Positions 8,481-15,991 of a stretch of DNA of 64,000 nucleotides are shown piece after piece. The DNA comes from an uncultured Clostridia bacterium (GTDB lineage Bacteria; Bacillota; Clostridia; Oscillospirales; Oscillospiraceae). The DNA is taken from the NCBI GenBank assembly GCA_947649615.1, contig CANSSG010000011.1, forward strand, positions 1 through 64,000, read 5' to 3'. Within the stretch, counting starts at the first letter, position 1. Every line of letters starts with the position of its first letter. The notes under the pieces are model-generated. The model was not told where the DNA came from, did not search any database, and was given only the letters and a program-made list of their open reading frames with translations. A program made the translations under genes and the position numbers.

Positions 8481-9353
8481 ATGAAGCGCGTGATCTTATG
8501 CCCTAACCCGTACCGGGACCGGGGGCTGGGCGCGGCGAGGGCTGCGGAGAATATTTTGCGGGAGGCGGGGCTGCATACGGTCTACTGCCTGCCCTTTAAG
8601 CCGGAGGGCGACGCGCAGTTCGGCGTACCCCTCAGGCCGCTGCCCCAGGAGTTGAGAAACAGCGATCTGGTGGTTGCCTTCGGCGGGGATGGGACCATCC
8701 TCCACCTGGCAAGAGCGGCCTCCATGCGGAATGTACCGGTGCTGGGGGTCAACCTGGGAAGCTTAGGCTTCATGTCGGATCTGGAAGCCAGTGAGCTGGG
8801 GCTGTTGAAAAATCTGGCCGCCGGGCAGTTCCGGCGGGAAAAACGGATGATGCTGGACGTCTCCGTATGGCGGGAGGGCAGGCAGATTTATGCCGGAAAC
8901 GCCCTCAATGACGCCGTGGTCACCAAAGGCGCCATGGCCCGGGTGGTCCGGCTACAGGTGACTACGGGGGACGTCCAGCTGGGGATTTTCTCCGGGGACG
9001 GCGTGGTGGTGGCGACGCCTACAGGGTCTACCGGGTATTCGCTGTCGGCGGGCGGGCCTATCGTGGAGCCGACGGCCAGGAATTTTGTCATCAGCCCGAT
9101 CTGCGCCCATTCGGTGTTTTCAAAATCCTTTGTGCTGTCCGCGTCGGGAACGGTGACGGTAGCCCCGGCGGAACTGAACCGGAAGCAGGTCTATCTGTCG
9201 GTGGATGGCGGAAAGGCCATTGCCCTGCGGCAGGGGGATAAGGTAAAAATCGGCCGTTCGCGGTATGAAACGGAGCTGGTACGGTTGACAGATAAAAGCA
9301 TTTATGATATTTTGCGTACGAAAATGACAGGAGGTATCGGCTATGAAAAATGA
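8481..9353 (+). CDS. nadK: NAD kinase
   Basis: 290 residues from the ATG at 8481, with GGAGGTG six bases upstream. The enzyme phosphorylates NAD+ to NADP+ with ATP or polyphosphate. Diagnostic motifs are GGDGTILHLAR (near residue 70) and TPTGSTGYSLSAGGPI (near 175), plus NDAVVTKG. Its stop lies 11 bases inside argR, so the two are translationally coupled. The order tlyA-nadK-argR-recN is typical of Firmicutes. Confidence 0.96.
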   Translation: MKRVILCPNPYRDRGLGAARAAENILREAGLHTVYCLPFKPEGDAQFGVPLRPLPQELRNSDLVVAFGGDGTILHLARAASMRNVPVLGVNLGSLGFMSDLEASELGLLKNLAAGQFRREKRMMLDVSVWREGRQIYAGNALNDAVVTKGAMARVVRLQVTTGDVQLGIFSGDGVVVATPTGSTGYSLSAGGPIVEPTARNFVISPICAHSVFSKSFVLSASGTVTVAPAELNRKQVYLSVDGGKAIALRQGDKVKIGRSRYETELVRLTDKSIYDILRTKMTGGIGYEK

Positions 9354-9795
9354 CCGCCAGCGGCGTATCCTGGAAATCGTGGAACGGGAATTGATCGACA
9401 CACAGGAGCAGCTGCAGCAACGGCTGCAAGAGCAGGGCGTGACCTGCACACAGGCGACCATATCCAGGGATATCAAGCAGCTCCACCTTATCAAAGAGCC
9501 GGTGGGGCAGGGGCGTTACCGGTATACCGTGTCCAGCCAGCGCAACCGGCTGAATGTGGCGGACAAGCTGCGGAGCATTTTCCGCGAGAGCATTGTCAGC
9601 GTCGATTTCGCCCAGAACATTGTGGTCATCAAGACGATGTCCGGGCTGGCGCCCGCCGCCGCCGCCGCCATGGATGGGATGAATGTGCCGGATATGGTGG
9701 GGACCTTGGCGGGAGACGATACGGCGATGCTGGTTATGAAGGATATGGATGCGGCAAGGGGCTTTTGCGAGGAAATCCATGAAATGCTGAAATAA
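9343..9795 (+). CDS. argR: Arginine repressor ArgR/AhrC
   Basis: 150 residues, the standard size. The N-terminal winged helix (RRILEIVERELIDTQEQL, TQATISRDIKQLHL) binds ARG boxes, and the C-terminal hexamerisation domain binds arginine (AAAAAMDGMNVPDMVGTLAGDDT). It normally represses arginine synthesis and activates catabolism. The genes around it are not arginine genes; its place before recN is a conserved Firmicutes neighbourhood, so regulation is in trans. Confidence 0.95.
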   Translation: MKNDRQRRILEIVERELIDTQEQLQQRLQEQGVTCTQATISRDIKQLHLIKEPVGQGRYRYTVSSQRNRLNVADKLRSIFRESIVSVDFAQNIVVIKTMSGLAPAAAAAMDGMNVPDMVGTLAGDDTAMLVMKDMDAARGFCEEIHEMLK

Positions 9796-9982
9796 TTTCC
9801 TCTGCTGGGGGGCTTTGATTTACTTGTCAAGGTGCCTCCGTTTGCAACCGGCGCGGGGGGATTTCCAGGAGGATCGGTCCTGTTGAGCGTTTTTGTTCGA
9901 ACGCGCGAAGTTCCGGTAGGTGACGCTCGCTACACTTATAGGCCACATCCGCCCGAAAGTTGCCCTGTTTCGTGCAACCTTT

Positions 9983-10010
9983 CGCAAAAATTTTTTGAAA
10001 AATTTTTGCG
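9983..10010 (+). repeat. 28-base A/T palindrome between argR and recN
   Basis: The sequence CGCAAAAATTTTT is followed after two bases by its exact reverse complement AAAAATTTTTGCG. It lies in the 299-base gene-free stretch 9796-10094, directly before a GC-rich segment (10011-10070). It could be a bidirectional terminator, since T and A runs flank the GC ends poorly, or part of a dispersed intergenic repeat. No promoter could be placed with confidence in this gap. Confidence 0.6.
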
Positions 10011-10094
10011 GGGCGGCAAAGCACCTCCCCGCTGCGGCTGCGCCGTGCCGCCTCCCCTTGCCGTCAAAGACGGAAAAGAAAGGAAGATTCGCCT

Positions 10095-11771
10095 ATGTTA
10101 CAATTGCTGCATATAGAGAATATCGCGGTGATCGAAGAAGCCGATATCGTTTTCGACGAGGGCTTTAACGCCCTGACGGGTGAAACCGGCGCGGGTAAAA
10201 GCATCGTAATCGACGCTATGGGCGCGGTGCTGGGACAGCGGACCAGCCGCGAAATTATCCGCACCGGCGCGTCAAAGGCCTTTGTCAGCGCAATATTTAC
10301 AGGCGTACCGCCGCTGGAAGCCTTGGATGAAGCCGGGTTGGAGACGGAGGATGGGGAGCTTCTCTTGCAGAGAGAAATCTCCGCCGATGGAAAAAACGTC
10401 TGCCGCGCCGGAGGCAGGCCCGTGACCGTGGCCCAACTGCGGAAAATCGGAAGCGCCCTGCTGAACATCCACGGCCAGCACGACGGGCAGCAGCTTTTGG
10501 ACGAGGAACAGCATGGGTCCTATCTGGACAGCTTTGGCCGGCTGGAAGGGGAATTGGCCGGTTATGCCGCCTGCTATGAAGCCATGGGGGCTGTGAAGAA
10601 AAAACTGAAATCCCTGCAAATGGATGAAGCGGAAAAGGAACGGCGGATGGACAGCCTCCAATTCCAAATCAACGAACTGGAAAAGGCTAAGCTGAAGCCG
10701 GGGGAGGAGGAGGCCTTGGAGGCAAGGCTGAACCTGCTGCGCAACAGTGAGAAATTCATGTCCGCCATCCAAGGCGCAGTGTGGAACCTCTCCGGCGGGG
10801 ACGAGGGCGGCGGCGCAGTGTCCGGGCTGCGGGAAGCCGCCGCGTCGATTTCCGGGGCAAAAAATTTGGACGGGCAGTTTGCACAGCTCTACGAGCGGTT
10901 GGAAAACCTTTATTCTGAGGCCTACGACGTCGCGGAGACGCTGCGGGATTTGCAGGATTCTTTTGATTTCAGCCCCCGGGAGTTGGACGAATTGGAGGGC
11001 AGGGCCGATAAGCTCTACCGGCTGAAAAAGAAATATGGGCCGACGGTCGAGGATATGATTGCGTATTTGGAGCAGCGCCGGGAGGAATTGGATCAAATCG
11101 CCTTTGCCTCGGACACCGCCGCAAGGCTGGAAAAACAGTTGGAAAAGGAGCGGCAGAAGGTTCTGCAAGCCGCCCGCGCCCTCTCCGCCGCCCGAAAAGA
11201 AGCGGCGGAGAGGCTGGAGGAACGGATTCAGGACGAGCTGCGGCAGCTTGACATGCCAAAGGTCCGGTTCGCCATCTGTTTCGGGGAGAAGGAGCCGGAC
11301 GCGCTGGGAATCGACGAGGTGCGGTTTTTGATGTCCGCCAACGTGGGCGAGGAGCTGCGGCCGATTCAAAAGGTGGCTTCCGGCGGCGAATTGGCCAGGA
11401 TCATGCTGGCGCTGAAAAATGTGCTGGCGGAAAATGAGTCGATCGGGACGCTGGTGTTCGATGAGGTGGATACCGGCGTCAGCGGACGGGCTGCCCAGAA
11501 GGTGGCCGCGAAATTGGCGCAGGTCAGCCGGAAAAAGCAAGTGCTGTGCGTGACCCACCTGCCCCAACTGGCCGCGATGGCGGATACCCACTTCTCCGTT
11601 GAAAAGGGAGAGAAGGGGGGACGGACCTTCACCCAGGTCGTGCGCCTGAACCGGGAGAGACGGATGGACGAACTGGCCCGGCTTACCGGCGGCGAGAAGA
11701 TTACCGCCGCTATGCTGGCGGGAGCCGGAGAACTGCTGGACGCGGCGGCGGAATATAAAGGGAACCTTTGA
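10095..11771 (+). CDS. recN: DNA repair ATPase RecN
   Basis: 558 residues, normal for this SMC-like protein that gathers at double-strand breaks. The N-terminal Walker A is GETGAGKSIVIDAMG (residues 31-45). A long Glu/Lys-rich coiled-coil middle includes EEALEARLNLLRNSEK, and the C-terminus carries the ABC signature and Walker B (VASGGELARIMLALKN, TLVFDEVDTGVSG), then CVTHLPQLAAMAD. The ATG has an AAGGAAGA site. It closes the conserved dxs-to-recN neighbourhood; spoIVB and spo0A, which often follow, are not here. Confidence 0.96.
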   Translation: MLQLLHIENIAVIEEADIVFDEGFNALTGETGAGKSIVIDAMGAVLGQRTSREIIRTGASKAFVSAIFTGVPPLEALDEAGLETEDGELLLQREISADGKNVCRAGGRPVTVAQLRKIGSALLNIHGQHDGQQLLDEEQHGSYLDSFGRLEGELAGYAACYEAMGAVKKKLKSLQMDEAEKERRMDSLQFQINELEKAKLKPGEEEALEARLNLLRNSEKFMSAIQGAVWNLSGGDEGGGAVSGLREAAASISGAKNLDGQFAQLYERLENLYSEAYDVAETLRDLQDSFDFSPRELDELEGRADKLYRLKKKYGPTVEDMIAYLEQRREELDQIAFASDTAARLEKQLEKERQKVLQAARALSAARKEAAERLEERIQDELRQLDMPKVRFAICFGEKEPDALGIDEVRFLMSANVGEELRPIQKVASGGELARIMLALKNVLAENESIGTLVFDEVDTGVSGRAAQKVAAKLAQVSRKKQVLCVTHLPQLAAMADTHFSVEKGEKGGRTFTQVVRLNRERRMDELARLTGGEKITAAMLAGAGELLDAAAEYKGNL

Positions 11772-11784
11772 TGGAGGGCGCAGG

Positions 11785-12738
11785 ATGGAAGACTTGGAAA
11801 GCTTGAAAAAATATCTGCTGACGGTTCATCCGGTCAGAAAAACCGGGGCACAGAAAAGAGAGTTCCGCCAATGGCTGATGCGGGAACTGAAACGGGCGGG
11901 CTGGAAAGCCCGCGAGGAGGATTACGGCAAGTGGAACGGCAGCGTGAACGTGGTGGCCGGCGACCCGGAACAGGCGGACCTGTTTCTCTGCGCCCACTAT
12001 GACACCGGGTCCAGGATGCTGGCCGCGAATTTTGTCTCTCCGACAAATGTAGCGGCCCATATCTTCTACCATCTGGCGGCGGCGCTGGCTTTGGTGGCGG
12101 CGGCCTTCGCCCTGTCGCTGGCAGTCAGCTTCCCCATGAATCAGCCGGGCTTGATGCTGCCGCTGTTCCTGGTCTTGGCGGTGGCGGGGCTGTGGGCCGC
12201 AGCCTATGGGCCGGCCAATAAAAATAACGCCAATGGAAATTCCTCCGGCGTACTGACGCTGCTGGCGGCGGCGAAGGAGCTGCGGGGCGGCCGGCGGGTC
12301 TGCCTGGTTTTCCTGGATAACAATGAGAAAAATTTGCTGGGAGCTTCCGCCTTCAAGAAAAAACACGGGGAGAAGGCGGGCGCGTGTCTCTTTGTCAATC
12401 TGGACTGCGTGGGAGACGGGGAAGACCTGCTGCTGATCCCCTCGAAGTACAGCCGGTGGGACGCTGGATTGGTGGAAGCGTTGGAAGAAGCGTTCCCCGC
12501 AGGGGAGGAAATGAAGCCCCATGTGCTGGTGAAGGGCTTGCAGTACTATCCCAGCGACAATAAGAAGTTCAAGTTCCATGTATCCATATGCGCCTGCCGG
12601 TACCTGGCGGGGCTGGGGTACTACATCCCCCATCTGCGCACGAAGCGCGATACGGTGCTGCGGGTGGAAAACGCCGCCTATACCGCCCGGGGGCTGGCGA
12701 GGTTTGCAGAGCGGTATTTGAGGGGGGAAGAAAATTAA
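11785..12738 (+). CDS. M28-type peptidase homologue with membrane hairpin, probably inactive
   Basis: 317 residues with the M28 zinc-aminopeptidase fold interrupted by two hydrophobic helices (about 92-115 and 121-142). The motifs align well, but key residues differ: HYD is kept at 71-73 and DCVG at 207; the bridging aspartate expected in NxNDNxSG is glycine (G151); the catalytic glutamate in DNEEKG is asparagine (N180, next residue E181 kept); SDHK reads SDNK (N259); and the histidine in the final IHTxRDT motif is arginine (R285). From family knowledge this should abolish the two-metal site. It is intact otherwise, so it may be a binding or scaffolding pseudo-enzyme. It starts 13 bases after recN. 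Confidence 0.8.
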   Translation: MEDLESLKKYLLTVHPVRKTGAQKREFRQWLMRELKRAGWKAREEDYGKWNGSVNVVAGDPEQADLFLCAHYDTGSRMLAANFVSPTNVAAHIFYHLAAALALVAAAFALSLAVSFPMNQPGLMLPLFLVLAVAGLWAAAYGPANKNNANGNSSGVLTLLAAAKELRGGRRVCLVFLDNNEKNLLGASAFKKKHGEKAGACLFVNLDCVGDGEDLLLIPSKYSRWDAGLVEALEEAFPAGEEMKPHVLVKGLQYYPSDNKKFKFHVSICACRYLAGLGYYIPHLRTKRDTVLRVENAAYTARGLARFAERYLRGEEN

Positions 12739-12747
12739 AAACGGCCC

Positions 12748-12963
12748 TTTCACTAGTTTCTTTCGGAAGTCCGCGGGGGAGTAAGTAGATTGCTCGGGAT
12801 AGGCCGCTAGGAAGCGGAGCCTGGAGGACTCGTCAATGGCGGTATATTGAAACAGGCGAAGCTTCGGGTTTGCCATACACTTTCTGGGGACTACCTTCAC
12901 ATCTGCCGGAACCTTTTCTCCGGGACGAGTCATCTGCCCAACTTCCCTCTTGACAAAACGCAA
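12748..12963 (-). pseudogene. IS481/IS3-like transposase remnant
   Basis: A 72-codon minus-strand fragment reads KREVGQMTRPGEKV, DVKVVPRKC, LRLFQYTAIDE and RFLAAYPEQSTYS, which I recognise as the start of a DDE integrase core from IS481-like transposases; the aspartate in DVKVV would be the first catalytic residue. Both the helix-turn-helix N-terminus and the remaining catalytic DE region are missing. No inverted repeats were recognised. The fragment's upstream edge runs into the -35 box of rpsU. Confidence 0.75.
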
Positions 12964-12978
12964 AAAAATGGGTATAAT
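12950..12978 (+). promoter_or_regulatory. rpsU promoter
   Basis: Consensus TTGACA (12950-12955) and TATAAT (12973-12978) with 17-base spacing. The predicted transcript starts near 12985, leaving a leader of about 70 bases. The -35 box falls inside the transposase relic. Confidence 0.9.
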
Positions 12979-13052
12979 TCACATGTTGCCATGCAATTGG
13001 CCCTAGAGAGCATCCAGGATTAAGCCGGATGTATCGGAGGGAGGGAAGATAG

Positions 13053-13238
13053 ATGTCTGAAGTTCATGTGAAGGAAAACGAGTCTCTGGACAGCGCCCTG
13101 AAGCGTTTCAAGCGCAGCTGTGCAAAGGCCGGCGTCCTGGCGGAAGTACGCCGTAGGGAGCACTACGAAAGCCCTAGCGTCAAGCGCCGGAAGAAGTCCG
13201 AAGCGGCTCGGAAAAATCGCAATAAGCGTTATTATTGA
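13053..13238 (+). CDS. rpsU: 30S ribosomal protein bS21
   Basis: 61 residues: N-terminal [20 protein letters not shown], then the very basic C-terminus [19 protein letters not shown]. bS21 binds the 30S platform near the anti-Shine-Dalgarno and helps initiation. GGAGGGAGGG precedes the ATG. It is monocistronic here, with its own consensus promoter and terminator. As I recall, bS21 has also been proposed as a component of the OLE ribonucleoprotein, which matters given the RNA at the start of the window. Confidence 0.96.
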   Translation: MSEVHVKENESLDSALKRFKRSCAKAGVLAEVRRREHYESPSVKRRKKSEAARKNRNKRYY

Positions 13239-13250
13239 TCGGCGGAGAAA

Positions 13251-13284
13251 GACCGGTACGCAATAAAGGCGTACCGGTCTTTTT
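13251..13284 (+). terminator. rpsU terminator
   Basis: Perfect 11-base-pair stem (GACCGGTACGC with GCGTACCGGTC), seven-base loop, then five T. Confidence 0.93.
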
Positions 13285-13351
13285 GCTGCCAAAGGCCGGA
13301 ATTTACCGCGTAGGCGCTGTACGCACTTTTTCCAGCGCCAGAAGAGCAGCC

Positions 13352-13405
13352 TTGACAAACCTATCGGGACATGATATATTATATACATCGAAAAACGATA
13401 TATCA
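13352..13405 (+). promoter_or_regulatory. padR operon promoter with candidate PadR operator
   Basis: TTGACA (13352-13357) and TATATT (13375-13380) are 17 bases apart. An exact inverted repeat TGATATAT (13372-13379) and ATATATCA (13398-13405) overlaps the -10 box and start site, with a smaller ATCG-AAAAA-CGAT pairing inside. The location fits autorepression by the PadR protein encoded just downstream. Confidence 0.65.
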
Positions 13406-13421
13406 GATAGGAGGATGCCGT

Positions 13422-13640
13422 ATGAAAATGGATGGGCAGCGGCGGCTTGCTTTGGCCGGGGGAGCCTGCGGCGCGGCGTACCTGCTGGCAAAGCATCTGC
13501 TGCCGGGCGCGCCGGATTTTTTGATGGGGCTGGCCTTGGGGCTGGGGGCCGTGCTTCTGGCAAGGGGGCTTGTGCCGGAGAAAACGGCGGGTATGCTGCG
13601 GGCGTGGAAGCGCCGGGGGTGGAAACGCTGTGGAAAATAG
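13422..13640 (+). CDS. Small membrane protein of the padR operon
   Basis: 72 residues from the ATG at 13422, preceded by TAGGAGG. Two hydrophobic stretches (about 8-22 and 27-45) are followed by a basic tail RAWKRRGWKRCGK. No family recognised. Its last codons overlap the PadR start at 13630, so it is the first gene of an operon with PadR and DUF2812. Confidence 0.6.
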   Translation: MKMDGQRRLALAGGACGAAYLLAKHLLPGAPDFLMGLALGLGAVLLARGLVPEKTAGMLRAWKRRGWKRCGK

Positions 13641-13950
13641 AAGTCAGCCCCTAACCGAGGCCCTGTTTTACATCCTCCTGGCCGCGCGAAAGCCTGTCCA
13701 CGGCTATGGCATCATCCAGGAGGTGGCGGAAATGACCGGCGGCCGGGTCAGCTTAGGCCCAGGCACCTTGTACGGCGCAATCAATACCCTGCTGGAACGG
13801 GGATGGATCGTGCTGCACAGCGCGGAGCTGGGGTCCAGAAAGAAAAAAGAGTATTTGATTACCCCCCAGGGCCGGGAAGCCTTCGGCATTGAAATGCAGC
13901 GGCTGCGGGAATTGGCGCTTAACGGGGAAAAAATGGAGGGCGGCAAATGA
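13630..13950 (+). CDS. PadR family transcriptional regulator
   Basis: 106 residues from the GTG at 13630; the longer frame upstream overlaps the previous gene and looks non-native. The winged-helix features are clear: TEALFYILLAARKPVHGYGI, LGPGTLYGAINTLLERGWI and KKKEYLITPQGREA. PadR proteins of this short class repress their own operon and an adjacent membrane protein or transporter, releasing on ligand binding. An inverted repeat at the operon promoter is a plausible operator. The stop overlaps the next ATG (ATGA). Confidence 0.88.
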   Translation: MENRSQPLTEALFYILLAARKPVHGYGIIQEVAEMTGGRVSLGPGTLYGAINTLLERGWIVLHSAELGSRKKKEYLITPQGREAFGIEMQRLRELALNGEKMEGGK

Positions 13951-14477
13951 TTCGTTGGAAATTTACCTTTGACAAGGACGAGGAGGAGGCCTGGCTCAAC
14001 GATTGGTGCCAGAAGGGCTGGGCTATGACGAAATTTTTCTTTGGGGCGGTCACCTTCGCCCCCTGCCAGCCCGGCGAGTTCATTTACCAAATCGACCTGA
14101 TTCCCGGCCGGTTCCTGGAAGCCAACGACTATGAGGGCTATGTCATCTTTATGGACGAGATGGGCGTGGAGGTCCTACAGCGGTGGGGCAGATGGGTCTA
14201 CCTCCGGAAACGGGCCGCAGACGGGCCGTTTATCCTTTACACCGACGCGGCGTCGAAAATCGAACTCTACCGCCGGATACGGCGGCTGTTCCTGTGGGCG
14301 CTTATGGTGGAATTTTTCTGCTCCTTCAGCGCGTGGAGCATGCTTTTGCGCTTCCCGGAGGATATGTTCGCACGGGGGCTGGTGGGGCTGTACATTGTGT
14401 TGATCGCCGTAGTGCTGCGGGCTGTCTGGCGGTGCTCCTGGAAAATCCAAGCGCTGGAACGGCAGCAGGGGCAGTAG
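13947..14477 (+). CDS. DUF2812 membrane protein
   Basis: 176 residues. The N-terminal domain begins FTFDKDEEEAWLNDWCQKGWAM, the DUF2812 signature, and continues FIYQIDLIPGRF and WGRWVYLRKRA; two hydrophobic helices follow near 117-135 and 142-160. DUF2812 proteins are nearly always encoded directly after a PadR regulator; their role is unknown, possibly envelope stress sensing. Overlaps padR by four bases. Confidence 0.85.
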   Translation: MIRWKFTFDKDEEEAWLNDWCQKGWAMTKFFFGAVTFAPCQPGEFIYQIDLIPGRFLEANDYEGYVIFMDEMGVEVLQRWGRWVYLRKRAADGPFILYTDAASKIELYRRIRRLFLWALMVEFFCSFSAWSMLLRFPEDMFARGLVGLYIVLIAVVLRAVWRCSWKIQALERQQGQ

Positions 14478-14503
14478 AAGGCCGCAGGAATGGAGGGATG
14501 GAT

Positions 14504-15055
14504 ATGCCGGAAATTTGTTTGATTTCTTTCAGTGGGCGCGCCGGCGGCAATTGCGGGCGGATTGCCGGGATGTTGCAGCAAAAATATGGGGAACAGGCCG
14601 TCCTTTTTGATTTTTCCACGCTGGCCGTCACGCCCTGCGGGAAATGCGGGTATGAGTGCTTCCAGGCCCGGGAGGACTGCCCCTATTTTGACGATCCCGA
14701 ATTTGCCATCTGCACCGCCATAGCCGAAAGCAGCCTGGCCTGCTTCATCGTTCCCAACTACTGCGACTATCCCTGCGCGAACTTCTTTGCCTTTAACGAG
14801 CGGAGCCAGTGCTATTTCCAGCACCATCAAGGCCTGCTGGAACAATACTTATCCGTCAGGAAGAAATTTATCACCGTCAGCAACACAGGCCGGGATAACT
14901 TTACGGCCGCTTTCCGCTACCATGTGGCGGAGGGGACGGAACCGGACGTCTTATTCCTTAGCGCCAGGCAGTTCCATAAGACCAGCATCCGCGGGGACTT
15001 GATGGATTCCCCGGAAGCGCGGGAGACGGTGCTTCGTTTCATGGAAGATTTTTAG
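14504..15055 (+). CDS. Flavodoxin-like NAD(P)H-dependent oxidoreductase
   Basis: 183 residues from the ATG at 14504, six bases after GGAGGG. A flavodoxin-like fold is suggested by ICLISFSGRAGGNCGRIAGML (P-loop-like FMN site), followed by a cysteine cluster CGKCGYECFQAREDC near residue 45. Such clusters occur in iron-sulphur flavoproteins and related reductases. The redox partner is unknown. Its end overlaps by four bases the end of a convergent minus-strand gene. Confidence 0.7.
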   Translation: MPEICLISFSGRAGGNCGRIAGMLQQKYGEQAVLFDFSTLAVTPCGKCGYECFQAREDCPYFDDPEFAICTAIAESSLACFIVPNYCDYPCANFFAFNERSQCYFQHHQGLLEQYLSVRKKFITVSNTGRDNFTAAFRYHVAEGTEPDVLFLSARQFHKTSIRGDLMDSPEARETVLRFMEDF

Positions 15056-15450
15056 GGCTTGTATTCCTTGATAAGGCGAATGTCCGCCAAGTCCTTTTCC
15101 CGGCCAAGCTTCTCTTTCATTTTTATCATCCCGTCAATCGAGACAACCGGCAGCCCTTCCAATCGAATGACGCGGTCCTCCAACCAGTTTTCAAACAGTT
15201 CAATCGCTTCGGAGAAAATGATTTTTCTGCTTCCATCCCGAAGGACTTCGGTACAATAACCCCTGTTCTCAAGTGCATCCGCTATTTGGGAGGTGCATCC
15301 CAAATCAATATCCCGCGTCACATCCTTTATCCCATATAAGACCATAGCCGCGCCTGACGTTACCCAATATTCGCTGCAATCAAACGAGGCTTCCTGCAAT
15401 AAACGCCGGATTTCTTCTTTATTTAACACAATGCCGTCCTCACAGTTCAT
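15052..15450 (-). CDS. Nucleotidyltransferase-like protein
   Basis: 132 residues from the ATG at 15450; the open frame extends further but that part lies inside the neighbouring gene. The N-terminal part reads YWVTSGAAMVLYGIKDVTRDIDL, matching the GSxxL...DxD core of minimal nucleotidyltransferases (MNT or DUF6036-like), then a helical C-terminus ending KDLADIRLIKEYKP. Such proteins can be antitoxin-like or act alone; no HEPN partner is visible. Starts 11 bases inside the TIGR01440 gene's end. Confidence 0.7.
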   Translation of the reverse strand: MNCEDGIVLNKEEIRRLLQEASFDCSEYWVTSGAAMVLYGIKDVTRDIDLGCTSQIADALENRGYCTEVLRDGSRKIIFSEAIELFENWLEDRVIRLEGLPVVSIDGMIKMKEKLGREKDLADIRLIKEYKP

Positions 15451-15991
15451 AACACGCCCTGCCGCCGCCGATAAACTTGGGCCGGGTCCTGGCGCACAGG
15501 AGGACCGCCTGCCCAATGCGGTCCAGGCTGAGCCGCACCGGCACCGCTACAGGCCGTAAATGCATCCCAATCAGCGTCCCGCCGATATCCAGCCCCGCGT
15601 GGGCGCGGACCGCTTCCACTGCCGCCGGATTCTGAAACCGCTCCCAGGCCGTTGTGGCGAAGGAACCGCCTGCTTTCGGCTGGGGGCGGACGCTGACAAG
15701 TTCATAGCCGTACCGCCGGGCGCAGTCCTTTTCCAGGACCAGCGCCCGGTTTAAATGTTCACAGCATTGGGCGGCAAGAAAAACGCCCCGGGCTTGCAGC
15801 AGCGGATACACGCCCTCAAAAACCGCTTGGGCCGCTTCCAGGCTGGACGCCTTTCCAATCCTCCCGCCGGCAATCTCCGAGGAAGAGCAGCCTACCACAA
15901 AAATACTGCCCTCCTCCAGCTTTGCCGCTTCCAGCAGCTCCTCCGCCGCCTTGGCGGCCTGCCTGCGGATGTCTTCCCATGTAAAGTCCAT
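15440..15991 (-). CDS. TIGR01440 (UPF0340/YwlG) family protein
   Basis: 183 residues. The family is recognisable from FVVGCSSSEIAGGRIGKASS, AAQCCEHLNRALVLEK, LVSVRPQPKAGGSFATTA and IGGTLIGMHLRPVAVPVR. These proteins are widespread in Firmicutes and have no established activity. In many genomes the gene lies near glyA or rpiB; here it is directly after a MATE transporter, touching its stop codon. Confidence 0.92.
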   Translation of the reverse strand: MDFTWEDIRRQAAKAAEELLEAAKLEEGSIFVVGCSSSEIAGGRIGKASSLEAAQAVFEGVYPLLQARGVFLAAQCCEHLNRALVLEKDCARRYGYELVSVRPQPKAGGSFATTAWERFQNPAAVEAVRAHAGLDIGGTLIGMHLRPVAVPVRLSLDRIGQAVLLCARTRPKFIGGGRACYEL

